64,000 bases of DNA from an uncultured Hyphomonadaceae bacterium (GTDB lineage: Bacteria; Pseudomonadota; Alphaproteobacteria; Caulobacterales; Hyphomonadaceae): contig CAJXOF010000007.1 of the NCBI GenBank assembly GCA_913057945.1, forward strand, positions 1 through 64,000. The letters are read 5' to 3'. Below, piece by piece: positions 10,948 through 18,299 of this stretch; the first letter of the stretch is position 1; every line of letters begins with the position of its first letter. The position numbers and the translations under genes are program-made. The notes under the pieces are model-generated. The model was not told the origin of the DNA. It did no database searches and saw only the letters and a program-made list of their open reading frames with translations.

Positions 10948-12351
10948 CTAGGACCGCTGTGCGCGACATTCCGGCGTGCTGTTGAACTTCTCCTGCGCAG
11001 CCTGCAGACGCTCAGGGACCGTTTTGCAGCTTTCCGGCACATTGTCTTCACCGAGCACTTCAAGACGCTTACAGATCTTGGCTTCGTTCTCGACGTTGAG
11101 ATAGGCGGACTGAACTTCGAAACAGACCAGCGCGTCGGCGGTGGCTTCCTCGGAGTCCATGAATTGCAGCCAGCTGCGACCGGCACGGTTGCCTGCCTGA
11201 CGGAAAGCCTCGCGTGCCCCGGAACGATCATCGCGCTCATAGCGAGACTGGCCGATCATGACATAAGCAGTCGCACGATCTTTGAGACCGCCAGCTTTCA
11301 ACGCCTGCTGAAGGGCATCCTCGGTTTCTTCCCACTGCTGGAGGTCAGCATAGGAACGACCAAGACGCTCGAGCATCGGCCCGCCACCACCAGCGCTGGC
11401 AGCTTGCTTGATCACCGGAATGGCTTTCTCATGCTCGCGCGCGACCTGATAGAGGTTCGCCAGCAATTCGAGGTTCTTCAGGGATTTGCTGACCCGGCCA
11501 GCATTCATCTCTTTTTCGAGAATCTGGGCGGCGTGGTAGGGCGCGTTGAACCGGTTGTAGAAGTTGACGACACGCATCAGCTCCTCTTCCTTCGTCAGAA
11601 GTCCGGCCAGATACATGGCCTTCTGAACTTCGAAGGCCTTGCGCTCTTCGTTCGCAGCAAAATAGTTCCCCGCAATGGCGTCCCAATATTTGCGCTCAGT
11701 CGGGTTGCGGACCAGAACCTCTTCCAGAATGGAGGCGAGCTTCGCTTTGTCGTCGACCGAATTATAAAGATAGATCAGCAGGTCATAGACTTCCTGCTTG
11801 TAATTGCTGCCATCGTCGCGCTTGACTTCTTCGGCCCATTTGATGGACGTCTTGAAATCGTCAACGCGCTGGTAAAGCACAGCCAGCTGCCACTTCTGCT
11901 GCCGGTCAGGCTTTCCGCCAGCCTGCTGCCACTTTTTCATGAACTCGAGTGCCTTCTCGACATTCTCATCCTGCAAGTGGATCTGGGCAATGTTGTAATA
12001 GGTCTGGGCAGCATCCTTTTCAGGGATATAGCCCTTCTCAAGCGCCGACATGAGGTCACGGACAGCGCCTTGGCGATCTCCGCGCTCAATATTGATATAG
12101 GCTGACAGTTTCAGGACTGCGCCTTCTTCGTAGCAGTTCAGTTCCATCGACTTCAGCTGGCCGAGAGCCTGGGCTGCCGTGTTGAAATCCTTGTTCTGCA
12201 TCGCAGCCTGTTCAGCCTTGAGATAGACTTCACCGGTCTTGGAGGAGAACTGCGTCTCTTCACATGCGGCCTGCGCCATAGCGGCACCGGCACCGAATGC
12301 TGCCATCATGCCGGCGAGAACGGCACCTTTCAGGGTAGCTTTAAATCCCAT
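10948..12351 (-). CDS. Exported TPR-repeat protein of TonB cluster
   Basis: This 467-residue protein begins with a signal peptide (MGFKATLKGAVLAG, cleavage near AMAQA) and continues as helical TPR-like repeats (for example NIAQIHLQDENVEKALEFMKK and LGRSYADLQQWEETEDALQQAL). I chose the ATG at 12351 because AGGAG stands 6 nt upstream and the signal peptide starts there; an upstream in-frame start would add 54 basic residues. TPR proteins accompany Vibrio TonB2-type systems. It probably acts in the periplasm as a scaffold. A candidate promoter and a Fur-like box lie upstream. Confidence 0.9.
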   Translation of the reverse strand: MGFKATLKGAVLAGMMAAFGAGAAMAQAACEETQFSSKTGEVYLKAEQAAMQNKDFNTAAQALGQLKSMELNCYEEGAVLKLSAYINIERGDRQGAVRDLMSALEKGYIPEKDAAQTYYNIAQIHLQDENVEKALEFMKKWQQAGGKPDRQQKWQLAVLYQRVDDFKTSIKWAEEVKRDDGSNYKQEVYDLLIYLYNSVDDKAKLASILEEVLVRNPTERKYWDAIAGNYFAANEERKAFEVQKAMYLAGLLTKEEELMRVVNFYNRFNAPYHAAQILEKEMNAGRVSKSLKNLELLANLYQVAREHEKAIPVIKQAASAGGGGPMLERLGRSYADLQQWEETEDALQQALKAGGLKDRATAYVMIGQSRYERDDRSGAREAFRQAGNRAGRSWLQFMDSEEATADALVCFEVQSAYLNVENEAKICKRLEVLGEDNVPESCKTVPERLQAAQEKFNSTPECRAQRS

Positions 12352-12493
12352 AATTCCTCTCCTGTCCGCAGGGACCGCGGGGTTCAGCTCTTTCAACCGG
12401 AATTGACCGGCTGGATCAAGGACTTCCGCGCGCTTTATGAGGCTTTTTCTGCGTGCGCGTCGCCCAAGTGTAAATCTGTTACGTTTCGTGCCG

Positions 12494-12523
12494 AATATGG
12501 GTGCAATGGGCACGGTGCGTCAA
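12494..12523 (-). promoter_or_regulatory. Candidate sigma70-type promoter for TPR gene
   Basis: On the minus strand, TTGACG (12518-12523) and CATATT (12494-12499) are separated by 18 bases, about 140 nt before the TPR start codon. The -35 is strong and the -10 is moderate. This is a motif match only. Confidence 0.4.
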
Positions 12524-12539
12524 CGATGTACTACAGAGT

Positions 12540-12553
12540 TTTAATGATTATCA
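12540..12553 (-). promoter_or_regulatory. Fur-box-like sequence
   Basis: On the minus strand TGATAATCATTA resembles the classic 6-1-6 Fur site (GATAAT-C-ATTATC), with mismatches at the last positions. It overlaps the stop codon of the upstream TonB gene and lies about 20 nt before the candidate -35 of the TPR gene, a plausible operator position for an iron-responsive TonB cluster. Confidence 0.35.
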
Positions 12554-13249
12554 CTCCTCATTGAGGCGGAATTCGAGCGGGTAGCTCAAGCCGCGCGTTT
12601 CGATGGCACGCCCCTCCAGAATCCGGGGCAGGAATTCCGCTTTTTCAACCGCCCTGCGGGCCTCCGATTCGAAACCCGAAGGCGTGCACTCGGCCGAAAC
12701 GTCGAATGGATTTCCACGCGCGGTAAGGTTAAATTTGACAAGGCACTCCCCTTCCATATTTCCCGCCGCCATCGGACGCGGATAGGTAGGTATGGGCGGG
12801 CGAACCGGAACGGGGGTGCGGTCAATCATGGGACTCGCGCTCGTCATGATGGAGCCAAGGCTACCAATGGGTGTGCGGGTAGGCACCTGCCCGACATCCA
12901 TGATGGGAGGCAAACCCACCTCGCCCTTCGTCATTTGTACTTTGGGCGGAGGTGGCGGAGTTATGACTTCGATCTGCTTAGGAAGGAGATGATCTGGCAG
13001 GGTTGGCTCGGATATCAAATCTGCGTCAAAAACGATGGGCCCCCATATACGCTGCGGGACGGGGTCGAGACGGATTTCCTCGACATGGATCAGAACATTC
13101 ATGAGTGCAAACAGGCCCGCCGTAATTGCCGCCGCAGGAAGCGCTGCCATGGCTAATCGGCCCGGGTCCGATTTGAGGGAGATCGTTGGCGCTCTACCGC
13201 CGTCAACGAATAGGATGCTTCCAGGGACTGAGTGTACACGCAATGGCAT
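12551..13249 (-). CDS. tonB: TonB-like energy transducer, second copy
   Basis: This 232-residue protein has a short cytoplasmic start, one membrane segment (about residues 34-55), a proline-rich linker with TPPPPPKV and a C-terminal TonB domain (YPRPMAAGNMEGECLVKFNL and on to YPLEFRLNEE). It would span the periplasm to energise outer-membrane receptors. The ATG at 13249 has a perfect AGGAGG 7 nt upstream. It is a paralogue of the TonB at 13382 but is cut off from it by a terminator and has its own candidate promoter, so it may be expressed differently, together with the TPR gene. Confidence 0.9.
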   Translation of the reverse strand: MPLRVHSVPGSILFVDGGRAPTISLKSDPGRLAMAALPAAAITAGLFALMNVLIHVEEIRLDPVPQRIWGPIVFDADLISEPTLPDHLLPKQIEVITPPPPPKVQMTKGEVGLPPIMDVGQVPTRTPIGSLGSIMTSASPMIDRTPVPVRPPIPTYPRPMAAGNMEGECLVKFNLTARGNPFDVSAECTPSGFESEARRAVEKAEFLPRILEGRAIETRGLSYPLEFRLNEE

Positions 13250-13272
13250 TTCTCGACCTCCTACTTTGTTAC

Positions 13273-13301
13273 TTTATATCATTACGCTTGCGTCATGGCA
13301 A
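13273..13301 (-). promoter_or_regulatory. Candidate promoter of second TonB gene
   Basis: On the minus strand TTGCCA (13296-13301) and TATAAA (13273-13278) are exactly 17 bases apart, just upstream of the AGGAGG of the second TonB gene. It falls between the terminator of the preceding unit and that ribosome site, which supports a separate transcript. Confidence 0.55.
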
Positions 13302-13330
13302 GTTTCCTCTCGAATATTCCCCCAACAAAG

Positions 13331-13356
13331 AAAGGGCGCTCCGAGGAGCGCCCTTT
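13331..13356 (-). terminator. Terminator between the two TonB genes
   Basis: An 11-bp stem (AAAGGGCGCTC and its complement) with a 4-nt loop lies 26 nt after the stop of the upstream TonB gene, followed on the minus strand by TTTCTTTG. It should end, or attenuate, the DUF3450-to-TonB transcript before the second TonB gene. Confidence 0.85.
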
Positions 13357-13381
13357 TCAAATCTTGAGATCAAACCCGACC

Positions 13382-14008
13382 TTAGTCAGCCAGTTTGAAT
13401 TCCAGCGGATAGACCACGTTCCGACGTTCAGCCGCTTTGCCGCGAATGATCTTCGGTGCGAACTCCACCTTGCTGACCGCCCGCTCGGCTTCCCGCTTGA
13501 AGACACTGTCCGTGCAAGTCGCGGTGATATTGTACGGACGACCACGCGTATCCACGTCGAAGCGCACATCACAGCTCCCTTCCGTACCACGCTCTGCCGC
13601 GCGTTGCGGGTAGGACGGGGTGGGCGGACGGATCGGCTGGGCGTCACGATCAGAGATCGCAACGGGGTCGATCGCCAGGGAGTTCATGCGGCCAAGGTTC
13701 AGATCTGTCGGCGCAGCGCCCTCAATACGAGGGGTGGGCAAATTGATCTGGGACTTGGTGGCCGAGACTTTTGGCGGAGGTGGTGGCTTCTGAGCAGAGT
13801 CGATCCGCTTGGGCTTGGAACGCTGGCGAACCCGCACATCCGTATCCTGCTGCTGCGGCGTGATTGCCGACAACACCCGTTGCTGACTCTGATCGAGCTT
13901 CACTTCCTTCACGCTGATGAGATAGCTCATCAGCATGAAAAGTGCGTACACGATCGGAATAGCGATACCGAGCGCAATCAGAAGACGAAGAAAAGGATTA
14001 TTTAGCAT
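13382..14008 (-). CDS. tonB: TonB-like energy transducer, first copy
   Basis: This 208-residue protein has an N-terminal membrane segment (about residues 8-30), a linker with QKPPPPPKV and a C-terminal TonB domain (SYPQRAAERGTEGSCDVRF and on to YPLEFKLAD). It couples the ExbB/ExbD motor to outer-membrane transporters. The ATG at 14008 has TAGGAG 9 nt upstream. It follows the ExbD gene by 12 nt and ends the first transcription unit of the cluster. Confidence 0.93.
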   Translation of the reverse strand: MLNNPFLRLLIALGIAIPIVYALFMLMSYLISVKEVKLDQSQQRVLSAITPQQQDTDVRVRQRSKPKRIDSAQKPPPPPKVSATKSQINLPTPRIEGAAPTDLNLGRMNSLAIDPVAISDRDAQPIRPPTPSYPQRAAERGTEGSCDVRFDVDTRGRPYNITATCTDSVFKREAERAVSKVEFAPKIIRGKAAERRNVVYPLEFKLAD

Positions 14009-14020
14009 ATGACTTATCTC

Positions 14021-14440
14021 CTAATCTCTCTTCGCCGACACATCGATCACCGTGGCACCGTCGATCTTGTTGATGGTTTCCATCAGGTCCACGAGGACCT
14101 CGGCTTCCGATGCTACATCGGCCTGAATGACGATCTTACCACGAGGATTGTCTTCACGCATCTGTTTCAGCGTAAAGGACACTTCCTCTGGGGCGACCTC
14201 CTTCTTGTCGATATAGATCTGGCTGTCAGCGTTGATCGCCACGAGAATGGCAAGCGGCTTTGCCACTGCCTTGTTGTCCACTTCAGGACGGACGATATCG
14301 ACGCCCGGCTCCTTGATGAACTGTGCCGTGACGATGAAGAAGATGAGCAGGATGAAAACCACATCCAGCATCGGGGTGAGGTTTACATCGTCCTCAGCCC
14401 CTCCACCGCCGGCCATCGATTGGCGTTTTCTGCGTGCCAT
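14021..14440 (-). CDS. exbD: ExbD/TolR-family protein (a)
   Basis: This is a 139-residue proton-motor subunit with a short cytoplasmic N-terminus, one membrane helix (VNLTPMLDVVFILLIFFIVT, containing the essential membrane aspartate) and a periplasmic domain. It works with ExbB-type subunits to energise TonB. It has AGAGGAG upstream and lies 11 nt after the other ExbD gene. Two ExbDs in tandem suggest a hetero-oligomeric motor. Confidence 0.95.
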   Translation of the reverse strand: MARRKRQSMAGGGGAEDDVNLTPMLDVVFILLIFFIVTAQFIKEPGVDIVRPEVDNKAVAKPLAILVAINADSQIYIDKKEVAPEEVSFTLKQMREDNPRGKIVIQADVASEAEVLVDLMETINKIDGATVIDVSAKRD

Positions 14441-14451
14441 GCGGTGCTCCT

Positions 14452-14868
14452 CTACTCTGCCTGCGACAGGACAAGGTTAACCCCTGTCGTGTAGCCAGCG
14501 TTATAGGCGGCGTCCCGGATAAGGACGATTACGCCATTTCTCGACTTCGGATGAGCCTGGATAACCACCTGACTTTCCGGGTTCTCGGCCCGAACACGCT
14601 CAATGTTCGCGCGGACGGATCCAATGTCGGTCACGCGACCATTCACCGTGATCAGATTGGATTCATCAACATAGATCAGGATCGCGGGAACCTGTTGTTG
14701 CTGTTCCTGGTCTGGTGCCGGTGGAGGCGGCGGCTCGATGCCGATCGTCTCTTCCTGGGCGAAGGTCGAAGTCACGATAAAGAAGATGAGCAGGATGAAG
14801 ACCACGTCCAACATGGGCGTGAGGTCAACATTCGCCTCTTCAGGTGCTCTGTGTGTACGTCCTCGCAT
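14452..14868 (-). CDS. exbD: ExbD/TolR-family protein (b)
   Basis: This 138-residue ExbD/TolR protein has the same topology as its neighbour and again carries the LTPMLDVVF motif with the membrane Asp. The periplasmic part differs and has a Pro/Gln-rich stretch (EPPPPPAPDQEQQQQ) just after the helix. Its start codon shares one base with the stop of the ExbB gene (TGATG), so translation is probably coupled. Confidence 0.95.
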   Translation of the reverse strand: MRGRTHRAPEEANVDLTPMLDVVFILLIFFIVTSTFAQEETIGIEPPPPPAPDQEQQQQVPAILIYVDESNLITVNGRVTDIGSVRANIERVRAENPESQVVIQAHPKSRNGVIVLIRDAAYNAGYTTGVNLVLSQAE

Positions 14869-15377
14869 CAGCTAATCTCCATCGCATCTTCGACCTGCTG
14901 GACCGAGCGGTTAACGCGGCGGTCCATACCGGACGTGAATAGAATGCCTGAGAGCGAGGCGACCATGCCTGCCATCGTTGGGATCGTGGCGCGGGACACG
15001 CCGGCCGACATGGCCTTTGCGTCTGCACCGCTGGTGATCGCCATGATGTCGAACACAGCAACCATCCCGGTCACGGTGCCCAGCAGGCCGAGCAGTGGCG
15101 CGAGCGCCACCATTGCCTTGGTCAGCTGGACATTCTGTTCCGCTTTCATGCGGACTTCGGAGACCAGCTTGTCTTTTACCCAGTGCGCGAGTGTGGATTT
15201 CCGGTCGGAGCGCGAACGCCACTCCGCAATCGCATCGGCAGCGACCTGCTTATGTGCGAACCTGAAATAGAACACGCGTTCCAAAATCAGGCCCCACATG
15301 AAGAATGTTGCAAGCATAATGACCAGCAACACTGGACCGCCACGATCGAGGAAAGCCTGTAAGTCTGCAAAACCCAT
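14868..15377 (-). CDS. exbB: ExbB/TolQ/MotA-family proton channel
   Basis: This is a 169-residue ExbB/TolQ-type protein with a membrane segment near residues 15-38 and the MotA/TolQ/ExbB channel signature ALAPLLGLLGTVTGMVAVF. It forms the pentameric stator around ExbD. GAGGAG lies 9 nt before the ATG at 15377. It sits between the TtpC-like gene and the two ExbD genes. Confidence 0.95.
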   Translation of the reverse strand: MGFADLQAFLDRGGPVLLVIMLATFFMWGLILERVFYFRFAHKQVAADAIAEWRSRSDRKSTLAHWVKDKLVSEVRMKAEQNVQLTKAMVALAPLLGLLGTVTGMVAVFDIMAITSGADAKAMSAGVSRATIPTMAGMVASLSGILFTSGMDRRVNRSVQQVEDAMEIS

Positions 15378-15412
15378 ATCGGGTTACTCCTCGGGTGTAC
15401 GAGGGGGATGGC

Positions 15413-16810
15413 TTACGCCATCGCCCCGCGCGTGGATTCCGCTTTCTCGGCGACCAGGCCAGCAGCCTGCTCGTCAAGCATCTGCTGGTTGCCGCGTGCC
15501 ATTGCGGACACGACTGCATGGACCAGGAGAAGCGGGATAGCCGCCACGAGACCAAACACGGTCGTCATAAGGGCAACGGAGATACCACCGGCCATCAGCT
15601 TCGGATCGCCAGCACCGTAGATGGTGATCGACGTAAAGGTGATGATCATACCGATAACGGTACCGAGCAGGCCGAGCAGTGGTGCAACAGCAGCAAGCAC
15701 TTTGATGATGTCGTTGAAACGCTCGATGCGTGGGCTCTCGCGAAGGATCTGTTCGTCCAGCTTGAGTTCCAGCGTCTCGATGTCGTTCTGCTTGTTCTGC
15801 TCGTAGGCTTCGAACACGCGAGCCAGCGGGTTGCCGTCGCCAGCCTGACGGGTTTTCGCCGTCTTGCGCATGGCTCCGCCCATCGTGAAGAGCGTGAACA
15901 TCTTGTAGAGACCGAGCAGCAGGCCAACAGCCAGCAGTGCCATGATGACAGCACCAACAGGACCGCCCTGCTTCAGGCGATCGCCGAATTCCGGCAGGTC
16001 GCCGAGAATGCCGAACAGGTTACCCTTGGACGGGTCGACCGGAGCGCGGACGATTTGATCCGGGCCGGCCTTGATCAGGCTATTCATCGAAGATGCGAAG
16101 GCGCCGGAAGGCTGTTTTTCGAAGACCTGAAGGAAGGTCTCGCCATTGTCCTTCTTGCGGACTTCGACGAAGTCCGTGCCGTCGACAGTGGCGGCGGTGA
16201 ACACGCCAACACGCATCAGTTCGGCTTCAGCGTTCGATGCGTCTGCACCAATGCCATCGACCGTCGCCGTGAAGCTTTTCACTTCCGACTGGGCGATCAT
16301 TTCCTGGATCATCGCTTTCGGAAGACGCTCAAGCTGAGCGCGGTTCGGAAGCGTGCGGGCTTCAGCGATTTCGGCAATGCCTTCAACGCGGCCCTGATAA
16401 TCAAAGTTTGCGAAGGAGTTCGCGATTTCCGGCATGGTTTCGCCGGCTGCCGAACGGAACTGACCAAGCAGCTCCTGGAAGTCACCAGCCTGTTCGGAAA
16501 CCTGGGCTTCCAGATCGGCAAGGGTGGCCTCGTTGGCGTCGAACTGTGCGCTCAGTGCCCGGCCGCGAGCTTCTGCTGCAGCAAGGGCGCCGCGAGCATC
16601 AGACATCTTCTGGGACTGGGCAGCGGTGTCTGCCTGGAATTCACGCAGACGCTGCTGGTCTTCCGCAGACATCTGGTTGGAGTCCTGACGCACTTTGGCG
16701 AGAACATCCTGGAGTGATTGAGCAGTGGCCGGAGCGGACACCGCGATTGAGCCGAGGCCGAGCAGCGTAGCTGCACCGAGAGCCTTCAGCGAGGAATTGA
16801 ACTTCAACAT
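15413..16810 (-). CDS. TtpC-like MotA/TolQ/ExbB protein with periplasmic extension
   Basis: This 465-residue protein has a signal peptide (to about ATAQS, residue 31), a periplasmic coiled-coil region (about 30-130) and a second periplasmic part. The C-terminal channel domain carries VLAAVAPLLGLLGTVIGM. This is the layout of TtpC, the fourth subunit of Vibrio TonB2 systems. It probably extends the energiser complex into the periplasm. AGAGGT precedes the ATG. Neighbours match the Vibrio gene set (DUF3450, TtpC, ExbB, ExbD, TonB, TPR). Confidence 0.92.
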   Translation of the reverse strand: MLKFNSSLKALGAATLLGLGSIAVSAPATAQSLQDVLAKVRQDSNQMSAEDQQRLREFQADTAAQSQKMSDARGALAAAEARGRALSAQFDANEATLADLEAQVSEQAGDFQELLGQFRSAAGETMPEIANSFANFDYQGRVEGIAEIAEARTLPNRAQLERLPKAMIQEMIAQSEVKSFTATVDGIGADASNAEAELMRVGVFTAATVDGTDFVEVRKKDNGETFLQVFEKQPSGAFASSMNSLIKAGPDQIVRAPVDPSKGNLFGILGDLPEFGDRLKQGGPVGAVIMALLAVGLLLGLYKMFTLFTMGGAMRKTAKTRQAGDGNPLARVFEAYEQNKQNDIETLELKLDEQILRESPRIERFNDIIKVLAAVAPLLGLLGTVIGMIITFTSITIYGAGDPKLMAGGISVALMTTVFGLVAAIPLLLVHAVVSAMARGNQQMLDEQAAGLVAEKAESTRGAMA

Positions 16811-16844
16811 CTATATTACCTCTTAATTCTCTGGTGCCTGCCGA

Positions 16845-17612
16845 TTACTCGACGGAGAACTTCTGAACCGGAGCGAACAGAACGTCTTGCTGGGCTTTTG
16901 CCTGAGCAACGCGGATCGCCTTGTCGATATCAGCGACGTAGCCGCCCTTGATCGATTCCCACTCACCGGTGTTGCGGTTGTAGCGAGCGGCAGAGCCGTT
17001 CGGTGCAGCATAGACGAGCGCCACGCGGCCATACAGGAACATGTCGACCGTCGTCGGGTTGCCGCCGATGGTGATCTCTTCCTGCCAAGTGCTGATCGTG
17101 CGGCCATATTCCATTTCAGCCTGGTAGGCGTCCATGATCAGGCGATACTGTTCAGCTGGCGTGACGTTCGCGGTTTCCATGACAGCGTCGAGGCCGTCGA
17201 GGCGGGTCTGGCGCTCTTCCTGCTTGAAAGGAAGATCCGCGGCAACGAAGCCCTTGAGATCTTCGATCATGCCGAGAAGCATCGGAACCGTCTGAGCGGT
17301 GATGTCGTCGATCGACCCGAGCTGTTCGGTCAGGGACTCGATCTCTTCTTCCTGACTCTGGACAACAAGCTCTTGCTGCTTGGCGTACAGGTCAGCGGCG
17401 TCACGGCGCTGAAGCAGGGTACGGTATTCTCGCACCATGTCGGTGCGCTGGTCGTCCAACTGGTTGATCTGCTCCTGAACCTGTTCGGCGCGCCGGGTGG
17501 CCTGCTCGCCGGTATTCAGTGCTTCGCGCAGCTGGGCCTGGGCCGGCATGGCCAAGCCCGCAATCAGCGCAGCGGCGAGAACGCCGCGAGCTGGTGACAG
17601 AAGTTTCTTCAT
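16845..17612 (-). CDS. DUF3450 periplasmic coiled-coil protein
   Basis: This 255-residue protein has a signal peptide (cleaved near AQAQL, about residue 27), a long coiled coil (about 30-110, many Gln/Glu/Arg heptads) and a conserved C-terminal part (ISTWQEEITIGG, FLYGRVALVY). DUF3450 proteins head TonB2/TtpC operons; their exact job is not established, though the fold suggests a periplasmic spacer or clamp. It is the first gene of the operon, 34 nt before the TtpC-like gene. Confidence 0.92.
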   Translation of the reverse strand: MKKLLSPARGVLAAALIAGLAMPAQAQLREALNTGEQATRRAEQVQEQINQLDDQRTDMVREYRTLLQRRDAADLYAKQQELVVQSQEEEIESLTEQLGSIDDITAQTVPMLLGMIEDLKGFVAADLPFKQEERQTRLDGLDAVMETANVTPAEQYRLIMDAYQAEMEYGRTISTWQEEITIGGNPTTVDMFLYGRVALVYAAPNGSAARYNRNTGEWESIKGGYVADIDKAIRVAQAKAQQDVLFAPVQKFSVE

Positions 17613-18021
17613 GAGGTTTGCCTCTCACTCTCCAAACGGTCGCGCAGGAATTGCGCGTAAAAATCGACAGTCAGGCGCCCTGCTCATGAGGACGTCCCGG
17701 TTTCAATGCCATGGCCACACACACAATTGGCCTGGTAGTATAAACGGAAGCCGAAAGGCGTAGAGACGCCCGACCTCTCCCCTGAGCTTTGGAGCGTGGG
17801 CCGCTCTCTGGTTATACCCTTTGCCACTCAGACGCCGGGTACGCAACGCCCTTACTTTTGATCCCTAAGGCTAACAACCCTGAATTCGGGGATCAATAAG
17901 ATGCTTTACGATTCAGTAAGGAAAATATCGGTCGCACGCCCCTTGGCAACCGGCGTGATACAGTGACGATCAATTTTTGTCTCGCGTTGTCTTCCCGCAT
18001 GGTCGGCGATCTGGAAGACGA
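17613..18021. other. Intergenic region upstream of the TonB operon
   Basis: These 409 bp separate the DUF3450 start from tRNA-Gln. No credible open frame is present. The operon promoter should lie here on the minus strand, but I see no convincing -35/-10 pair. A weak inverted repeat (CTGAAT near 17880 with ATTCAG near 17911) is the only structure noted. Confidence 0.5.
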
Positions 18022-18096
18022 TGGCTGGGGTGCCAGGATTCGAACCTGGGAATGCCGATACCAAAAACCGGTGCCTTACCACTTGGCGACACCCCA
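18022..18096 (-). tRNA. tRNA-Gln (TTG anticodon)
   Basis: The minus strand gives a 75-nt cloverleaf with an acceptor stem TGGGGTG/CACCCCA, a D-arm with GCCAAGTGGTAAGGC and an anticodon stem CCGGT/ACCGG enclosing TTTTGGT (anticodon TTG). The T-arm contains GGTTCGAATCC, and the CCA end is encoded. It reads CAA and, by wobble, CAG codons. Confidence 0.97.
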
Positions 18097-18299
18097 ATGA
18101 AGGCGCCGAGATAGCCACTCTTGCGGTTGCTGGCAACACCCGATCTCATCCTTTGCAGTGGATTTGTGCAGGGAATGGGACGATCCGCCAGATTTTCACC
18201 CATGCTGATATGCTCACCTTTACATTTTATCGATAATCGGCAATATCGAAATACAGAAAGACACGACTCCCAGACCGTGTGCATGGAGACCGCTCATAA

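Noticed and set aside
10930..12105. 391-codon plus-strand open frame
   Set aside because: Antisense to the TPR gene, with no ribosome site or known domain.
15395..16717. 440-codon plus-strand open frame
   Set aside because: Antisense to the TtpC-like gene; composition is a mirror of that gene and no family motif is present.
18227..18236. TTATCGATAA palindrome upstream of sppA as an operator
   Set aside because: Ten AT-rich bases are expected by chance and nothing else supports it.
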